Assembly (NCBI RefSeq): GCF_026013365.1
Contig: NZ_JAPDOE010000001.1
Span: forward strand, 186,001 to 250,000
DNA from: Paenibacillus sp. LS1
Lineage (GTDB): Bacteria; Bacillota; Bacilli; Paenibacillales; Paenibacillaceae
Direction of reading: 5' to 3'
DNA length: 64,000 nucleotides
Shown here: in pieces, positions 44,554-52,726 of the stretch
How positions within the stretch are numbered: the stretch's first letter is position 1
How the letters are laid out: every line of letters begins with the position of its first letter
Notes under the pieces: model-generated
Told to the model about the DNA's origin: nothing
The model's database searches: none
What the model saw: only the letters and a program-made list of their open reading frames with translations
Made by a program: the position numbers and the translations under genes

Positions 44554-46134
44554 ATGATCATCAAAAAAATCGGAATTTCAGTAGTATCACTCACCATGTT
44601 GACATCAGTAAGTATGTTTGACGTATATGGTGCAGCTTCAAAACGCATGATCGAAGTGTCCGAACAATCGGCTAAGGTGGTTGTGAACGGTCAAAGGGTG
44701 GAAGGAGAATCGTTTCTATATAACGGAGTAACTTATGTACCGGCAAGAGCGATTGGGGAAGCCTTGGGAAAAGAGGTAGACTGGGATAACAACACTCAAT
44801 CGGTGTTTGTTGGACAAAAGATTAACGATGAGCAGGGGTACCGTGGTACCAAAACGCCATATCCTTTCAAAGAAGCAAGTTATACAGAAGCTCCTGATGG
44901 ATATGAGCCCGTATTTATTAACTACGTAGGAAGACATGGTTCCAGACATCTATCCAGTTCAAAGTACGACAAGACGCTTTTTGAACTGCTCGACATCGCT
45001 GAAAAGGATGGGCAGATTACCAATCTGGGTAAAGAGCTGAAGAAGGAAATTGGCAAACTGATGGTGGTTGAAAAAGATCATTATGGATTGCTATCCACCA
45101 CGGGTGGAGAAGAACTGAAAGGAATAGGAAGCAGAGTCGGGCAGAATTTCAAAGAACTATTTACATCAGATAAAAAAGTAATTGCACAAGCAACTTTCAA
45201 AGATCGAACGCCACAGAGCAGAGATCAGTTTATTGAAGGGTTAAAGGATAGCTTGGGGGATAACAAGGTAGACATTCTGGCTTCAGCCTTTGAAGAAGAG
45301 CAAGATCCTTATCTACGTCCCTACGATTTAGCTACAAGGTATAACGAATATGCTGAAGATGGAGACTGGGTTAAGTTATATGAGGAATATGTCACACAGA
45401 GCACAGGAACGCGTTATGCAAAAGAAGTACTTTTGCAATTTTTCTCTGAAGACTTCTACAAGCGGTTGAACGCTGGAGAGTTCGAGCTGAAGGATGAGAA
45501 GGGAAAAGTGAAGCTCAGCAACCCAACCGAGGCTGCTTCTAATCTATATGAACTGTACATCATCTCTTCGAATATTAAAGGAGAAGGTGAATTCGAATTC
45601 GGGCGGTATTTCACAACCAATCAGTTAAAGTGGTACGAGAGCGTTGACAATATCAATGACTTTTATGAAAAAGGTCCATCCTTAACTTCAACAAATCTGC
45701 CGCAGAATATCATTTCACCCCTGGTCAAAGAACTGATCGTGTCAACCGAACAGTCCATTCAACAGAAAGACACGGCTGGTATATTTCGTTTTGCTCACGC
45801 AGAAACCATCATTCCACTATCTTCATTCCTGGATATCGCTGGAGCGAATGTTAGTGTAGATAAGCCGCAGGACGTGACCCAAAACTGGAATGGCTCGGTC
45901 ATCTCACCAATGGGGGCAAATATCCAATGGATTCTGTACTCCAACGGTAAAGATGTTTTGGTGAAAATGCTTAGAAATGAAGAAGAAATCGCCTTCCCAA
46001 TCGAAACCAAGACCTACCCATACTATAAGTGGGAAGATGTGAAGACATATTACCAAAACAAACTGCAGAAGGTAGGCGTAAGCTTGGACAGCAGTTTGGA
46101 AGATAATATTGAACTTTTACAGAAGAAATTCTAA
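44554..46134 (+). CDS. Secreted histidine phosphatase (MINPP/phytase-like) with N-terminal stalk domain
   Basis: A 526-residue secreted protein. The signal peptide runs to about residue 27 (VYGAASK). Residues 34-90 match the copper-amine-oxidase-N/stalk domain (VNGQRVEGESFLYNGVTYVP), common in Paenibacillus surface proteins. The catalytic domain is a clade-2 histidine phosphatase: RHGSR at 127-131 with the phosphorylated His, and HAE at 415-417 in place of the HD of classical acid phosphatases, a MINPP trait. Inositol phosphates are a likely substrate class. ATG 44554 follows AAGGAG at a wide spacing; an in-frame ATG at 44467 is less likely. Confidence 0.85.
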   Translation: MIIKKIGISVVSLTMLTSVSMFDVYGAASKRMIEVSEQSAKVVVNGQRVEGESFLYNGVTYVPARAIGEALGKEVDWDNNTQSVFVGQKINDEQGYRGTKTPYPFKEASYTEAPDGYEPVFINYVGRHGSRHLSSSKYDKTLFELLDIAEKDGQITNLGKELKKEIGKLMVVEKDHYGLLSTTGGEELKGIGSRVGQNFKELFTSDKKVIAQATFKDRTPQSRDQFIEGLKDSLGDNKVDILASAFEEEQDPYLRPYDLATRYNEYAEDGDWVKLYEEYVTQSTGTRYAKEVLLQFFSEDFYKRLNAGEFELKDEKGKVKLSNPTEAASNLYELYIISSNIKGEGEFEFGRYFTTNQLKWYESVDNINDFYEKGPSLTSTNLPQNIISPLVKELIVSTEQSIQQKDTAGIFRFAHAETIIPLSSFLDIAGANVSVDKPQDVTQNWNGSVISPMGANIQWILYSNGKDVLVKMLRNEEEIAFPIETKTYPYYKWEDVKTYYQNKLQKVGVSLDSSLEDNIELLQKKF

Positions 46135-46145
46135 TTGGTTGAACG

Positions 46146-46187
46146 AAGAAAGCAACTCCACTCAAAGGAGCTGCTTTCTTTTTTTGC
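46146..46187 (+). terminator. Rho-independent terminator after the phosphatase gene
   Basis: AAGAAAGCA-ACTCC and GGAGC-TGCTTTCTT arms with a run of seven T. Confidence 0.9.
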
Positions 46188-46285
46188 ATTTTGAATGAAA
46201 TGGATCAATAAAAAAATCCTAAAACAAAATGTGACCAAATGCCGTCCTTAAGAGTGTTAGAGGTATAAAGGAGGGCATACCAACC

Positions 46286-46777
46286 ATGCAGCGATCAGTT
46301 CCCCAGCTGGGCGATCATGTGATGAAAGTCTATGAGACATACGCGGATACGCTGTTCCGGATTGCCATGGTGCACCTCGGCAGACGAGAAGACGCGGAGG
46401 AAGCCACTCAGGATACCTTCATCAAACTAATAGAAAAAGCCCCTATATTCAACGATGCGGAACATCAGAAAGCATGGTTGATACGGGTCATCACCAATCA
46501 TTGCAAATCCTTATTAGGCAGAGGCTGGCGCAAACGGGAGGTCAAACTGGAGGGAGTCGATCCTCTTACAACAGACAACCCTGAAGATCACGCGCTGATC
46601 GAACTCGTGTTGTCACTGCCCGTCAAGTATAGATCGGTGGTTCATCTGTATTATTACGAAGATTATCCAATCCGAGAAATCAGCGAGATCCTGCAGATTA
46701 GCGAATCAGCAGTGAAAATGAGATTAAAGCGAGGAAGACAGTTGTTAAAACTGGAGCTGGAAGGAGAGGAACTGTGA
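46286..46777 (+). CDS. ECF-type RNA polymerase sigma factor
   Basis: A 163-residue sigma-70-family ECF factor. Region 2 reads YADTLFRIAMVHLGRREDAE, EATQDTFIKLIEKAP; region 4 has LPVKYRSVVHLYYYEDYPIR, EISEILQISESAVKMRLKRG. ATG 46286 follows AAAGGAGGG at 10-11 bases. The gene overlaps the next one at its stop codon, the standard sigma/anti-sigma arrangement. An autoregulated promoter may lie around 46230-46275, but I cannot assign its boxes. The stimulus is unknown. Confidence 0.93.
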   Translation: MQRSVPQLGDHVMKVYETYADTLFRIAMVHLGRREDAEEATQDTFIKLIEKAPIFNDAEHQKAWLIRVITNHCKSLLGRGWRKREVKLEGVDPLTTDNPEDHALIELVLSLPVKYRSVVHLYYYEDYPIREISEILQISESAVKMRLKRGRQLLKLELEGEEL

Positions 46778-47748
46778 TGAACGAAGAACAATTCAAACAA
46801 AACTACAAGAAAGCGGTGGATCATATGAAAATAAACGAGCAAATGAAAAAACGGGTAGAACAATCTTTAAACACGCAACATCAGGGGCCAAAACGCCATC
46901 GCAAACCATTATACATTGCAGCAAGCGTCGTTATCGCTGCCAGCATCGGACTCGCTGCGCCAAGTGTATGGCAACAATTCAATGGACCAACCGCACCAAC
47001 ACCCCAGGTAGCAGGGGTTACCCCAGGCGCATCGTTTGACCCCATTGTAATTCCGAAGATGGAGCTACCGGATTCAAACGGCAAAGGTGCCATGGCGAGC
47101 ATGTTACCAGTGGTTGTCTATGAGGGGAACGTCTATTTACAGTCCGAGACTTTACTTGAAGGCACCAGTGCGCTCAACCTACGCGGCGAAAAACTCGGTA
47201 CCACTACTGGCGGCATCGATGAGTGGAGCGGCCAGGATAAATACACGGAGTTTGCTTCCAACATTGGCGAAGCAGACATCTATATGGTTAATGGCTATGA
47301 TAAGGACTTCCGGATCATGTCCTACACCGAGATCGATGGTCAGGTGTATGCTCAACTATTCGACAAAAATAACGGGATCACCATCAGTAGCGGAGCCGAC
47401 TTGATCGGAAAGCTTCATCTCGAAGGCAACATCACTTCTGCGCAATGGGAGACGTTCGACAGCTGGAACAACGGATTGCAGCAGCTTCAGCCGTTAGCAG
47501 CGGACGAATCACTGGAGAGCTTCGTCTCTGCGTTATCTGCTGCCAAACCGATTGCAACGAGTCCGGAATTGGAAGAGAACCTTTACAGCAAGGAAGATCG
47601 CAAGATCATCTATCTCACGTTGGAAGACAAAACGCAGGTCCCACTGGTTCTGTTCGGTGAAGGTCTGGTTCGTTACGGTAATGTTCCGGCATTCCTGGAA
47701 GTTGAGGAAGGCGCGTTTCAATCATTCTGGAACAGCCTGGGCGAGTAA
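46777..47748 (+). CDS. Probable membrane anti-sigma factor
   Basis: A 323-residue protein with a short cytoplasmic N-terminus (residues 1-43), one membrane helix near 45-62 (YIAASVVIAASIGLAAPSVW) and an extracytoplasmic domain of about 255 residues. Its ATG overlaps the stop of the ECF sigma gene, so they are coupled and it likely binds that factor. The N-terminus lacks the zinc-binding H-x3-C-x2-C signature. The outer domain is not one I recognise; it may sense an envelope signal. Terminated downstream. Confidence 0.75.
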   Translation: MNEEQFKQNYKKAVDHMKINEQMKKRVEQSLNTQHQGPKRHRKPLYIAASVVIAASIGLAAPSVWQQFNGPTAPTPQVAGVTPGASFDPIVIPKMELPDSNGKGAMASMLPVVVYEGNVYLQSETLLEGTSALNLRGEKLGTTTGGIDEWSGQDKYTEFASNIGEADIYMVNGYDKDFRIMSYTEIDGQVYAQLFDKNNGITISSGADLIGKLHLEGNITSAQWETFDSWNNGLQQLQPLAADESLESFVSALSAAKPIATSPELEENLYSKEDRKIIYLTLEDKTQVPLVLFGEGLVRYGNVPAFLEVEEGAFQSFWNSLGE

Positions 47749-47785
47749 GGAAAACACAGCGATACAAGTGCAAGGAGTAGATGGA

Positions 47786-47828
47786 GAAGAGCGAACAGGG
47801 CATGAAAGTGCTTTGTTCGCTCTTTTTA
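47786..47828 (+). terminator. Rho-independent terminator after the sigma/anti-sigma operon
   Basis: AAGAGCGAACAGGG and CTTTGTTCGCTCTT arms with minor mismatches and TTTTT. The following 185 bases before the tautomerase gene show no other clear element. Confidence 0.85.
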
Positions 47829-48012
47829 TACATAAAAATTAGAATATCATATTAATCCATATACATTATAATAGGCAATTGTAATTATTGTGTTGAGTAA
47901 TCCACACATCTCGAAGATTTGCTCATTGTAACTGTCCTGTTTCTGTTTAAAATAATGAAAGTAAGTTGATCAGTGATCTATATGAAAATCCAAATAAAAG
48001 GAGACAACACCA

Positions 48013-48252
48013 ATGCCCGTAATTACAGTTGAAGCAGCAAAATTGTCTAAAGAACAAAAAAGAAAGTTAGTACAAGAACTTACCGAATCAGCTTCAAATA
48101 TTATGAACATACCTCAGCAAGCTTTTTTTGTATTTGTGAAGGAGAATGATACAGAGAACATAGGCGTTGCTGGACAGCTTATTGCAGACAGACAGCAGAG
48201 CGATTCGCTTAAAAGCGAGGAAAACAACACACAACAAGGAGACCGACTATAA
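48013..48252 (+). CDS. 4-oxalocrotonate tautomerase-family protein
   Basis: A 79-residue tautomerase. Pro2 (the catalytic N-terminal proline after Met removal) begins the family start PVITVEAAKLSKEQKRKLV, with IPQQAFFVFVKEN following. The C-terminal 20 residues are polar and exceed the usual 60-residue length. Its stop codon shares a base with the start of the oxidoreductase. The operon context (flavodoxin-fold reductase, aldo-keto reductase) suggests detoxification of carbonyl or quinone compounds. ATG 48013 follows AAAAGGAG. Confidence 0.9.
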   Translation: MPVITVEAAKLSKEQKRKLVQELTESASNIMNIPQQAFFVFVKENDTENIGVAGQLIADRQQSDSLKSEENNTQQGDRL

Positions 48253-48797
48253 TGAAAACACTCATTCTTGTATTTCATCCAAATTTGGCAACTTCTCGTG
48301 TGAACAAGCGATTGACCGAAGAAATGGAAAAGCAGTCCAACGTTACCGTTCATCGTCTATATGAGGCTTATCCTGATGAGAAAATTGATGTAGCGGCCGA
48401 GCAACAATTGATGGAAGGACATGACCGCATTGTTTTGCAATTCCCTTTCTACTGGTACAGTAGCCCATCATTATTGAAAAAATGGCAGGATACCGTCCTG
48501 ACTTATGGTTGGGCTTATGGTAGCCAAGGAAATAACCTACATGGAAAAGAGCTTCTTGTTGCCGTTTCTGCTGGTGCCCCAAAAGAAAACTATATGTCAG
48601 ACGGGCATTTTAAATATTCGATTACAGAGCTGTTACGTCCATTCGAGGCAACCAGTAATATGATTGGAACTCGCTATCTGACACCATACATATTGACTGG
48701 CGTAATGCAACACCTGTCAGATGAGGAACTTGAGAAAAGTGCCGAGGATTACGTGACGTATGCGTTGAACCCAAAAGTTGAGCAGATATCTAGCTAA
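48252..48797 (+). CDS. NAD(P)H-dependent oxidoreductase, flavodoxin-like fold (KefF/MdaB type)
   Basis: A 181-residue flavoprotein of the quinone-reductase-like group. Signature parts are TLILVFHPNLATSRVNKRL, the RIVLQFPFYWYSSPSLLKKW segment and LLVAVSAGAPKENY. Relatives reduce quinones or activate Kef channels with an FMN or FAD cofactor. ATG 48252 overlaps the tautomerase stop by one base; the aldo-keto reductase follows 30 bases later. Confidence 0.92.
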   Translation: MKTLILVFHPNLATSRVNKRLTEEMEKQSNVTVHRLYEAYPDEKIDVAAEQQLMEGHDRIVLQFPFYWYSSPSLLKKWQDTVLTYGWAYGSQGNNLHGKELLVAVSAGAPKENYMSDGHFKYSITELLRPFEATSNMIGTRYLTPYILTGVMQHLSDEELEKSAEDYVTYALNPKVEQISS

Positions 48798-48827
48798 TAA
48801 AAACTCATAGTAAGAAGGTGATCTTAA

Positions 48828-49793
48828 ATGAAGAGTGTTCGATTATCAAATAACACCAATGTACCACCGATTGCTTTGGGCACTTGGTCTTGGGGAACCG
48901 GCGAAGCTGGAGGAAATACCGTGTTCGGGAATCAACTGACAGAAGCGGACCTCCAACCAGTCTTTGACGCAGCTATGAATGCCGGACTCTGGTTATGGGA
49001 TACAGCAGCAGTATATGGAATGGGTTCCTCGGAGTCCATATTGGGGAGCTTTGCCAAACAACATGATGCAGTCTTGATTTCTACGAAGTTCACACCACAA
49101 ATTGCGGGCGATCACGATAAAGCAATGGAGGAACTTTTAGAAGAAAGTTTAGCAAGACTTCATGTGGATCATGCAGACATCTACTGGATACATAATCCCG
49201 CAGATGTAAAAAGGTGGACCCCACAACTAATTCCTTTAATGAAAAGTGGAAAGGTTCGTCATGTAGGAGTATCCAATCATAATTTGGATGAAATCAAACT
49301 GGCAGCCAGTATATTGGCGGAGGAAGGCTTGCGAATTTCAGCTGTGCAAAACCATTACAGCTTGCTTTATCGCTCGTCCGAGAAAGCAGGAATTATTGAT
49401 TACTGTACAGAGAATGATATTGTATTTTTCTCCTACATGGTACTGGAACAAGGAGCATTAACAGACAAATACAGTGCACAAAATCCTTTACCTAGTGGTA
49501 CAAGGAGAGGGGAAGCCTTTGGTCCTGATCGCCTTGCTAAGCTCGAAAGTTTGATTCACGTTATGAGAGAAATAGGTAGCAAGTACAGTGCCTCTGTTGC
49601 CCATATTGCAATGGCATGGGCTATTGCGAAGGGTACCGTTCCGATTATCGGTGTAACGAAAACGAGCCACGTCGAGGATGCTGTAAAAGCCATTGAAATC
49701 ACTTTGTCTACGGAAGACATCACTAAACTGCAGATCGCAGCAGAAGAAACGGATGTCGAGGTTCCAGGCGAGTGGGAAAAAGCAATGCACTAA
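48828..49793 (+). CDS. Aldo/keto reductase
   Basis: A 321-residue TIM-barrel reductase. The catalytic Asp-Tyr lies in WLWDTAAVYGMGSSE, followed by the lysine in LISTKF and the histidine in YWIHNP. NADPH-binding positions are near the C-terminus (PIIGVTKTSHVEDA). It is the third gene of the tautomerase operon. Substrates may be aldehydes or ketones formed in the same pathway. ATG 48828 follows AAGAAGGTGA. Confidence 0.93.
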   Translation: MKSVRLSNNTNVPPIALGTWSWGTGEAGGNTVFGNQLTEADLQPVFDAAMNAGLWLWDTAAVYGMGSSESILGSFAKQHDAVLISTKFTPQIAGDHDKAMEELLEESLARLHVDHADIYWIHNPADVKRWTPQLIPLMKSGKVRHVGVSNHNLDEIKLAASILAEEGLRISAVQNHYSLLYRSSEKAGIIDYCTENDIVFFSYMVLEQGALTDKYSAQNPLPSGTRRGEAFGPDRLAKLESLIHVMREIGSKYSASVAHIAMAWAIAKGTVPIIGVTKTSHVEDAVKAIEITLSTEDITKLQIAAEETDVEVPGEWEKAMH

Positions 49794-49810
49794 CTGAACT
49801 CTTATAAACA

Positions 49811-49854
49811 AATAATAAATCCTCATTTCCTAGCAGAAGTGAGGATTTATTATT
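49811..49854. terminator. Bidirectional terminator between the aldo/keto reductase and tetR genes
   Basis: AATAATAAATCCTCATTT and its complement AAGTGAGGATTTATTATT form an 18-base stem with one mismatch; it serves both convergent genes. Confidence 0.9.
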
Positions 49855-49890
49855 TTGTTGCTTCTGTTTGAATCCTGCAAGGTAAGGGGA

Positions 49891-50436
49891 TCAGAAGTTT
49901 CTATCTAACAATACCCCAGTCTGTTCTGCCATAACCCGAGGAGGTATGGACATTCCATTTTTGAACCACCATTCCACACTTCCAACAACTGCGGCTGCAA
50001 GAAATTGAAGAATAACTTCGTCATCCATGCCTTTATTCTTTCCTTCGGTAGTATCAACCTCAATCTTATATTCCTGGACAACCAGATCAATGAATCGGCT
50101 GTGAAAATAAGTGGCACTTTTCGTGTTTAACATGGTTGAGAAAAATAAGTGGTTTTTGGAAAAATATTCAAACCAAACGTAGTTCCCTTCTTGAAAACTC
50201 ATTTCGGATGCAGCGTGGCATAGATCACGGAGATTGCCAATATGCTCTTCGATAATTTTATCGAGTAGGTCATATTTATCCATATAGTGTAGGTAAATCG
50301 TGCCTCGATTAACGTTTGCCCTATCTGAAATATCACGGATAGTAATTTCTTCGAAAATTTTTTCAGCCATCAACTCAAGTACTGCTTTCTTAATAGCGTC
50401 TTGAGATTTGATCACTCTTCGATCCAGTTTAACCAT
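49891..50436 (-). CDS. TetR/AcrR-family transcriptional regulator
   Basis: A 181-residue repressor. The helix-turn-helix is KIFEEITIRDISDRANVNRG, TIYLHYMDKYDLLD; the C-terminal part has the TetR_C YcdC-like segment VVGSVEWWFKNGM. ATG 50436 follows GGAGG in reverse. It lies between the tautomerase/reductase operon (convergent) and a carboxymuconolactone decarboxylase gene (divergent), and could control either. Confidence 0.92.
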   Translation of the reverse strand: MVKLDRRVIKSQDAIKKAVLELMAEKIFEEITIRDISDRANVNRGTIYLHYMDKYDLLDKIIEEHIGNLRDLCHAASEMSFQEGNYVWFEYFSKNHLFFSTMLNTKSATYFHSRFIDLVVQEYKIEVDTTEGKNKGMDDEVILQFLAAAVVGSVEWWFKNGMSIPPRVMAEQTGVLLDRNF

Positions 50437-50778
50437 TCAAAAACCTCCGTCTTAGACCCTAACATTGTATTATTCGGAAATCCTTTATCATGAGAGAACA
50501 CTGTTTCAATGCTCGGTTTTTAGCATTATAAACACGGTTTGGTTAAATAATCAATATGCATATCATTCACTGTAAATGGCTTTCTTTAGCGTCAGCGGGA
50601 ATCGAGAAACTCTTATTTCATTGATTATAATAGTCCTTTTATTCAAAACAGACCTCATTTAACAGTATTCATTTGATAGGATTAGGCAATAAAATGATAT
50701 GAATAGGATATAGTTTCTTTTCTCTTTCAATGTAAAATGAGTACACCTAACTTTAACTAAAAAGAAACAGGAGGTTTG
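50437..50778. other. AT-rich divergent intergenic region
   Basis: 342 bases between the divergent tetR and CMD genes. GAACACTGTTTC at 50496-50507 is an imperfect palindrome and ATGCT-N8-AGCAT follows it; either could be an operator. I see no reading frame with a ribosome binding site and no structured RNA. Confidence 0.4.
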
Positions 50779-51540
50779 ATGAATATGAATCGAATTGACA
50801 AGAGCCAAGAAACATATAAAAAACTATTCGGCGATGGAGTTCCAGCGGCATATGCTAAACATCCTGAATTTCAGGACATATTGAGTCGCTTCATATTTGG
50901 TGAAATTTTCGATCAAGGTGCCCTTGATGATAAACAACGCGAGCTTATTACCCTGGTCGTACTTACTACGAATCAAACGTTGCCTCAGCTCAAGGCACAT
51001 GTTCGTGCCGCGCTAAATGTTGGACTGACACCCGTGGAGATCCAAGAAGCAATCTACCAATGTGCACCATACTTAGGATTCCCGAAAACTTTAAATGCCA
51101 TATCGGAAATGAATGAAGTTTTCGAAGAACAACATGTTGCACTGCCTCTTGAGAGTCAACAACGGGTTGAAGAAGATAACCGCCTTGACAAAGGACTTGG
51201 TATCCAAAAAGAGATTTTTGGCGATATTATTGAGAAAAACCGGAAAAATGCCCCGTCAAATCAAAAGCATATACAGGACTACCTTTCAGCATTTTGCTTT
51301 GGTGACTTCTATACCCGTGGAGGTCTTGAGCTGAAAACACGAGAGCTACTTACTCATTGTATACTAAGTGCACTCGGAGGTGCGGATAGTCAAGTCAAAG
51401 CACACGTTCAGGGTAACATCAATGTTGGCAATAATAAAGAAACAATGATCACCGCTCTAACTCACTGCCTTCCCTACATGGGATTTCCCAGAACACTAAA
51501 TGCTTTAGCTTGCGTTAATGAAATCATTCCAGAGAAATAA
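50779..51540 (+). CDS. Carboxymuconolactone decarboxylase (CMD) family protein, two-domain
   Basis: A 253-residue protein with two tandem CMD/AhpD-like domains (about residues 25-115 and 150-245). Each ends with the same signature: YQCAPYLGFPKTLNA and THCLPYMGFPRTLNA. The CxxC of peroxidase-active AhpD is absent, but single cysteines remain. Roles in this family range from lactone decarboxylation to redox defence. ATG 50779 or ATG 50785 follows CAGGAGG. It is divergent from the TetR regulator. Confidence 0.88.
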   Translation: MNMNRIDKSQETYKKLFGDGVPAAYAKHPEFQDILSRFIFGEIFDQGALDDKQRELITLVVLTTNQTLPQLKAHVRAALNVGLTPVEIQEAIYQCAPYLGFPKTLNAISEMNEVFEEQHVALPLESQQRVEEDNRLDKGLGIQKEIFGDIIEKNRKNAPSNQKHIQDYLSAFCFGDFYTRGGLELKTRELLTHCILSALGGADSQVKAHVQGNINVGNNKETMITALTHCLPYMGFPRTLNALACVNEIIPEK

Positions 51541-51668
51541 TCTTCTTTATTTGAAACAACAGACAGTTGATTATCCCAATCAACTGTCTTCTTCTGGTTA
51601 ACAGGAAGGTATAGTAAAGAAATGAATGATTCAGGAGACACTTAAATGAATGTAAATCAGGAGGAATT

Positions 51669-52550
51669 ATGGAGTTAAGAGTACTTCGATATTTTTTGAC
51701 AGTAGCTCGTGTAGAAAATATCACACATGCTGCAACGATCTTACATGTGACACAGCCTACGTTAAGCAGACAGTTGGCTGATCTGGAAAAAAATTTAGAA
51801 ACTCAATTGTTTATACGTGGGAAAAGTAAAATAACACTGACAGAAGCAGGCATGCTTTTACGTCAAAGAGCAGAAGAAATTCTCACACTTGCGGATAAAA
51901 CAGAGAAAGAGTTTAAAGATCAGAACAATCTGGTTGGAGGAACCATATCGATCGGGAGTGTTGAATCATTAACGTCCAATGTTATTTTACAATTATTAAA
52001 AGACTTCAATATGGAGTATCCGCAGGTTAAGTATCACATCTATAGTGGAACGGGGGATGACATAAAGGAGCGAATCGATAAAGGACTGCTCGATGTGGGC
52101 ATTTTGTTAGAGCCCATTCACATTGAGAAATACGATTTCATCAGACTGCCCCAGAAGGAGCGCTGGGGAGTCCTTATGAAGACCTCATCACCTCTTGCAC
52201 AGAACGAATATGTAACTTCAACCGATTTAGCCGGAGTGCCTCTGCTCATATCCAGCCGATCTGTCGTACAGAATGAGATTGCAAGCTGGTTTGCAGATGA
52301 ATATGCACATCTAAACTTCGTTGCGACCTATAATTTAATATCTAATGTACTTAACCTTGTAGAGGAGGGGTTAGGGACGGCAATCTGTATTGAGGGTGCG
52401 CTTGCAATGAAGCAGTCTGACACATTATGCTTTAGACCTTTTCATCCGGAACTTCAGTTTCCAACAGTGATTGTCTGGAAAAAACATAAGGTATTCAGTC
52501 AAACTGAGGTACGTTTTTTGGAACATATCAGGCATGCCTTTCAGGCATAA
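51669..52550 (+). CDS. LysR-family transcriptional regulator
   Basis: A 293-residue regulator: N-terminal helix-turn-helix ELRVLRYFLTVARVENITHA with HVTQPTLSRQLADLEKNL, then a periplasmic-binding-type effector domain. It precedes a beta-glucoside PTS operon in the same direction with 176 bases between. LysR control of a bgl operon is unusual, since BglG-type antiterminators are typical; it may instead act on another target. ATG 51669 follows CAGGAGG. Confidence 0.93.
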   Translation: MELRVLRYFLTVARVENITHAATILHVTQPTLSRQLADLEKNLETQLFIRGKSKITLTEAGMLLRQRAEEILTLADKTEKEFKDQNNLVGGTISIGSVESLTSNVILQLLKDFNMEYPQVKYHIYSGTGDDIKERIDKGLLDVGILLEPIHIEKYDFIRLPQKERWGVLMKTSSPLAQNEYVTSTDLAGVPLLISSRSVVQNEIASWFADEYAHLNFVATYNLISNVLNLVEEGLGTAICIEGALAMKQSDTLCFRPFHPELQFPTVIVWKKHKVFSQTEVRFLEHIRHAFQA

Positions 52551-52667
52551 TAAAGTATAAATTATAGGTATTGGCTATAGCTGTTTATCAGATGATATTT
52601 TAAAGGTGTAGTGAATGCAGCCTTTATGTATTACAGATAAATAGCTTTTTTGTTGCATGGAAAGTTA

Positions 52668-52682
52668 TTTAAAGCGCTTTCG
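52668..52682 (+). promoter_or_regulatory. cre-like site upstream of the beta-glucoside PTS gene
   Basis: TTAAAGCGCTTTCG matches 12 of 14 positions of the CcpA consensus and contains the palindrome AAAGCGCTTT. It is 45 bases before the start codon. No ribonucleic antiterminator hairpin pair is apparent in this gap. Confidence 0.6.
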
Positions 52683-52726
52683 ATTTTATTCATTTAGGCG
52701 GCAACAACAAGAGGGGGCATTATGGG

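Noticed and set aside
46230..46275. Autoregulated ECF promoter
   Set aside because: GTGACC at 46231 could be part of a -35 box, but no convincing -10 partner with usual spacing could be assigned.
52551..52726. BglG/LicT RNA antiterminator target before the PTS gene
   Set aside because: I searched the leader by eye and found no conserved target sequence paired with a terminator; a cre-like site is the only recognisable element.
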